From Epiperipatus broadwayi (taxonomy: Eukaryota; Onychophora; Udeonychophora; Euonychophora; Peripatidae), in contig JAQFVV010000324.1 of the NCBI GenBank assembly GCA_028023455.1, forward strand, positions 682,001 to 746,000: DNA of 64,000 nucleotides, written 5' to 3'. Positions within the stretch are counted from its first letter, which is position 1; each line of letters begins with the position of its first letter. The notes beneath the pieces were generated by a model. It was not told where the DNA came from and searched no databases. It saw only the letters and a program-made list of their open reading frames with translations. Position numbers and translations under genes: made by a program. Shown piece by piece: positions 62,364 through 64,000 of the stretch.

Positions 62364-62942
62364 TATTGGATGAGTAGGCATTAGATAGGGATTTTATGCA
62401 CAAGACTTCTGGCATCCATTGATTACTCTGTTTAGCACAGGTGGCAATACTGCATGGAGAGTTTTGCTCTATTTATCAACAATTAATGTGCTAGTATAGA
62501 AAATGTGATCATGTGATGCTTAATGGTTTAACACCAATCCTGTCTAATAGAATAGTGGTGGCTATGGTTGTAAAAGAGCCAAAGACACCAAAATGTATGG
62601 GTGCTGAACTGAGTTCAGACCCATATGACTATATAAGCTATTGAGCTTAGATTGAAAATATTTTTTGTGTTTTCAATTTCATTCTCATGGTTTTGTAGTT
62701 AAGTAGAGATAAAAGGTGGTTGCTAGAGGGTTGCATTAGATCCTAAGATCTAGATGCAGGGCTCTCAGATAGATATTGGATGAGTAGACATTAGATAGGG
62801 ATTTTATGCACAAGCCTTCTGGCATCCATTGATTACTCTGTTTAGCACAGGTGGCAATACTGTATGGAGAGTTTTGTTCTGTTTATCAACAATTAATGTG
62901 CTAGTATAGGAAATGTGATCATGTGATGCTTAATGGTTTAAC

Positions 62943-62955
62943 ATCAATTAAATTA
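62943..62955. repeat. Target site duplication of cluster 2, right copy
   Basis: ATCAATTAAATTA, partner of 61796-61808. The repeat sequence stops within GGTTTAAC just before it. Confidence 0.65.
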
Positions 62956-64000
62956 GTTAGACATTTTGAAAACTATTTATTTGAACAATCAAATGATCCA
63001 GTCTAAAACAATATCTTGAATTATCTCATCTTTTTCAGAAGAATATATTATTTTTACTATTTTTTTAATGAAACTTTAAACCATCTGATATATAATGTGT
63101 TATGGAATTACTTTCCTAAATACAAACAAAATTAAATCATATTGAAAAGAGCCATTTAAGAAGACCTAACATCTGTCTGATAATATCGACACAGAGCAAT
63201 CCAAGTAATTTTATCTTGAAGATCATACTAATAAAAGATTTTTTGTGTGAATTTTTAAATAAGGTAAGATTGTTTTAGGCATACTTGCAATATTATATAA
63301 ATATTTTGTGGGAATTTGCATCCCAAAATGAAAATCTAAATTGCCACTACATTTACTATCTCAACATCTGCTATTTCAGTTATATTTTATTCAAAAAATA
63401 GTAAAAAGTTAAAAATATAAATATTAAAATGTCATCTGGTTTGTTATTTAAACGTGTAAAATCTAGATAAATAATAACACAATTTCCACTAATGTAAAAA
63501 TTTTATAATTTTAAAGTATTGAAGAGGTCAGATAAATCTGTCTATTTTTATCTGACCAATGAATTAGCATTAAATGCAAGAAAATAAGCATTGTCTATAA
63601 GTTTCTTAAAATGTTTTTAGTTATCTGACTTAGGAATTATACTAATATTTTCAGACTTAATTGATCTATGAATAAATTTGTTAAAATTAATTATATATAT
63701 ATATATATTACTTTAGCTAATTTTCACATTCCTTCAATCACAGCAATCTAATTTAGATTAAATTTCTTTTTTTTAATTTAATTTTTTTAAAAAATAGCAT
63801 TAGAATATTAAGTTAGTGATCATAGTAATTCTGCTAAATCTAAAAAAAAATTGTTAAGTTCTGCTTTTAGATAATAAAATTTATTAATTCAATTGTAGAA
63901 GAAAAAAATAATGTTCTGTCATTGGTCATTTGCAATAAAAAAAAATCTATTCTTGAAATTATGTGAAGATAAAAATAAACCCAATATTAGTTTTATACAA
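62956..64000. other. AT-rich DNA, nothing recognised
   Basis: Only a short perfect inverted repeat (GGTCAGATAAA at 63526-63536 with TTTATCTGACC at 63547-63557) and a TA microsatellite near 63692-63708 stand out. No gene seen. Confidence 0.55.

Larger units (their letters stand above)
61809..62942. mobile_element. Hammerhead-bearing repeat cluster 2 (456-bp monomer, palindromic)
   Basis: A 1134-bp block of inverted repeats. The left side is minus-sense; the arm 61956-62320 is mirrored by 62392-62770 at high identity, and the right side continues plus-sense to a truncated end. The period is 444 bp on the left, where 12 bp are missing, and 410 bp on the right, where about 46 bp are missing. Both give a full monomer of 456 bp. 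Two intact hammerhead motifs are present and a third is deleted. A 13-bp direct repeat flanks the whole block. It shares with family 1 the ribozyme type and a 31-nt block (25 identical), but little else. Non-coding. Confidence 0.8.

Noticed and set aside
62227-62415. 62-codon minus-strand ORF
   Set aside because: Runs across the centre of the family 2 palindrome and includes the ribozyme; not a protein gene.

Overview
The window looks like repeat-filled intergenic or intronic DNA from an animal, very probably an invertebrate. By eye it is about three quarters A+T. It has no operon-like layout, no long host ORF, many trinucleotide microsatellites and one scaffold gap of 500 N (32793-33292). 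It carries degenerate non-LTR retrotransposons of at least four kinds (RTE-like, Jockey-like, an APE-type element with a CCHC ORF1, and L1/Tx1-like or related fragments), tRNA-derived SINEs and a hAT-type non-autonomous element. The phylum cannot be fixed from this sequence. No host protein gene could be supported; nearly all long ORFs are either transposon remnants or translated microsatellites.

Layout. 0-9 kb: AT-rich DNA with SINE fragments and a tRNA-Ala-like sequence. 9.2-10.7 kb: a non-LTR reverse transcriptase remnant split by a 747-bp insertion. That insertion has 13-bp target duplications, long inverted arms and a C-terminal ORF fragment resembling Penelope-like elements. 13.5-15.0 kb: a minus-strand retroposed unit with poly(A), AATAAA and a 15-bp target duplication. 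19-25 kb: SINEs, an L1/Tx1-like fragment, an RTE 3' end and two decayed hammerhead-like sequences. 27-30 kb: diverged tandem repeats and a low-complexity insertion with a 16-bp duplication. 31.5 kb: a 400-bp hAT MITE. 33.3-36.7 kb: minus-strand LINE with ORF1 and ORF2 overlapping by ATGA, running into the gap. 37-39.9 kb: decayed Jockey-like LINE. 42-45.2 and 48.9-50.7 kb: two RTE copies, the first carrying a 354-bp insertion. 50.9-51.6 kb: Jockey 3' end with its (ATT)n tail. 52-58.6 kb: mostly unannotated AT-rich DNA.

The most interesting part is 58.7-63.0 kb. Two clusters of related non-coding repeats are each arranged as a head-to-head palindrome. Family 1 has a 401-bp monomer (58699-60636) and family 2 has a 456-bp monomer (61809-62942). 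Both carry a compact type I hammerhead ribozyme motif: conserved core, a 6-bp stem I, a short stem II, a 2-3 bp stem III with a 2-nt loop, and the cleavage site at the expected place. The families differ in stem sequence but keep the pairing, and they share a block 150-170 nt upstream of the ribozyme. Cluster 2 is bounded by a 13-bp direct repeat, as if inserted as one unit. This is the architecture of retrozyme-like or Penelope-associated hammerhead elements, which are thought to spread through circular RNA. The Penelope-like insertion at 9.5 kb, also with a 13-bp duplication, suggests where the mobilising activity could come from; that link is inference.
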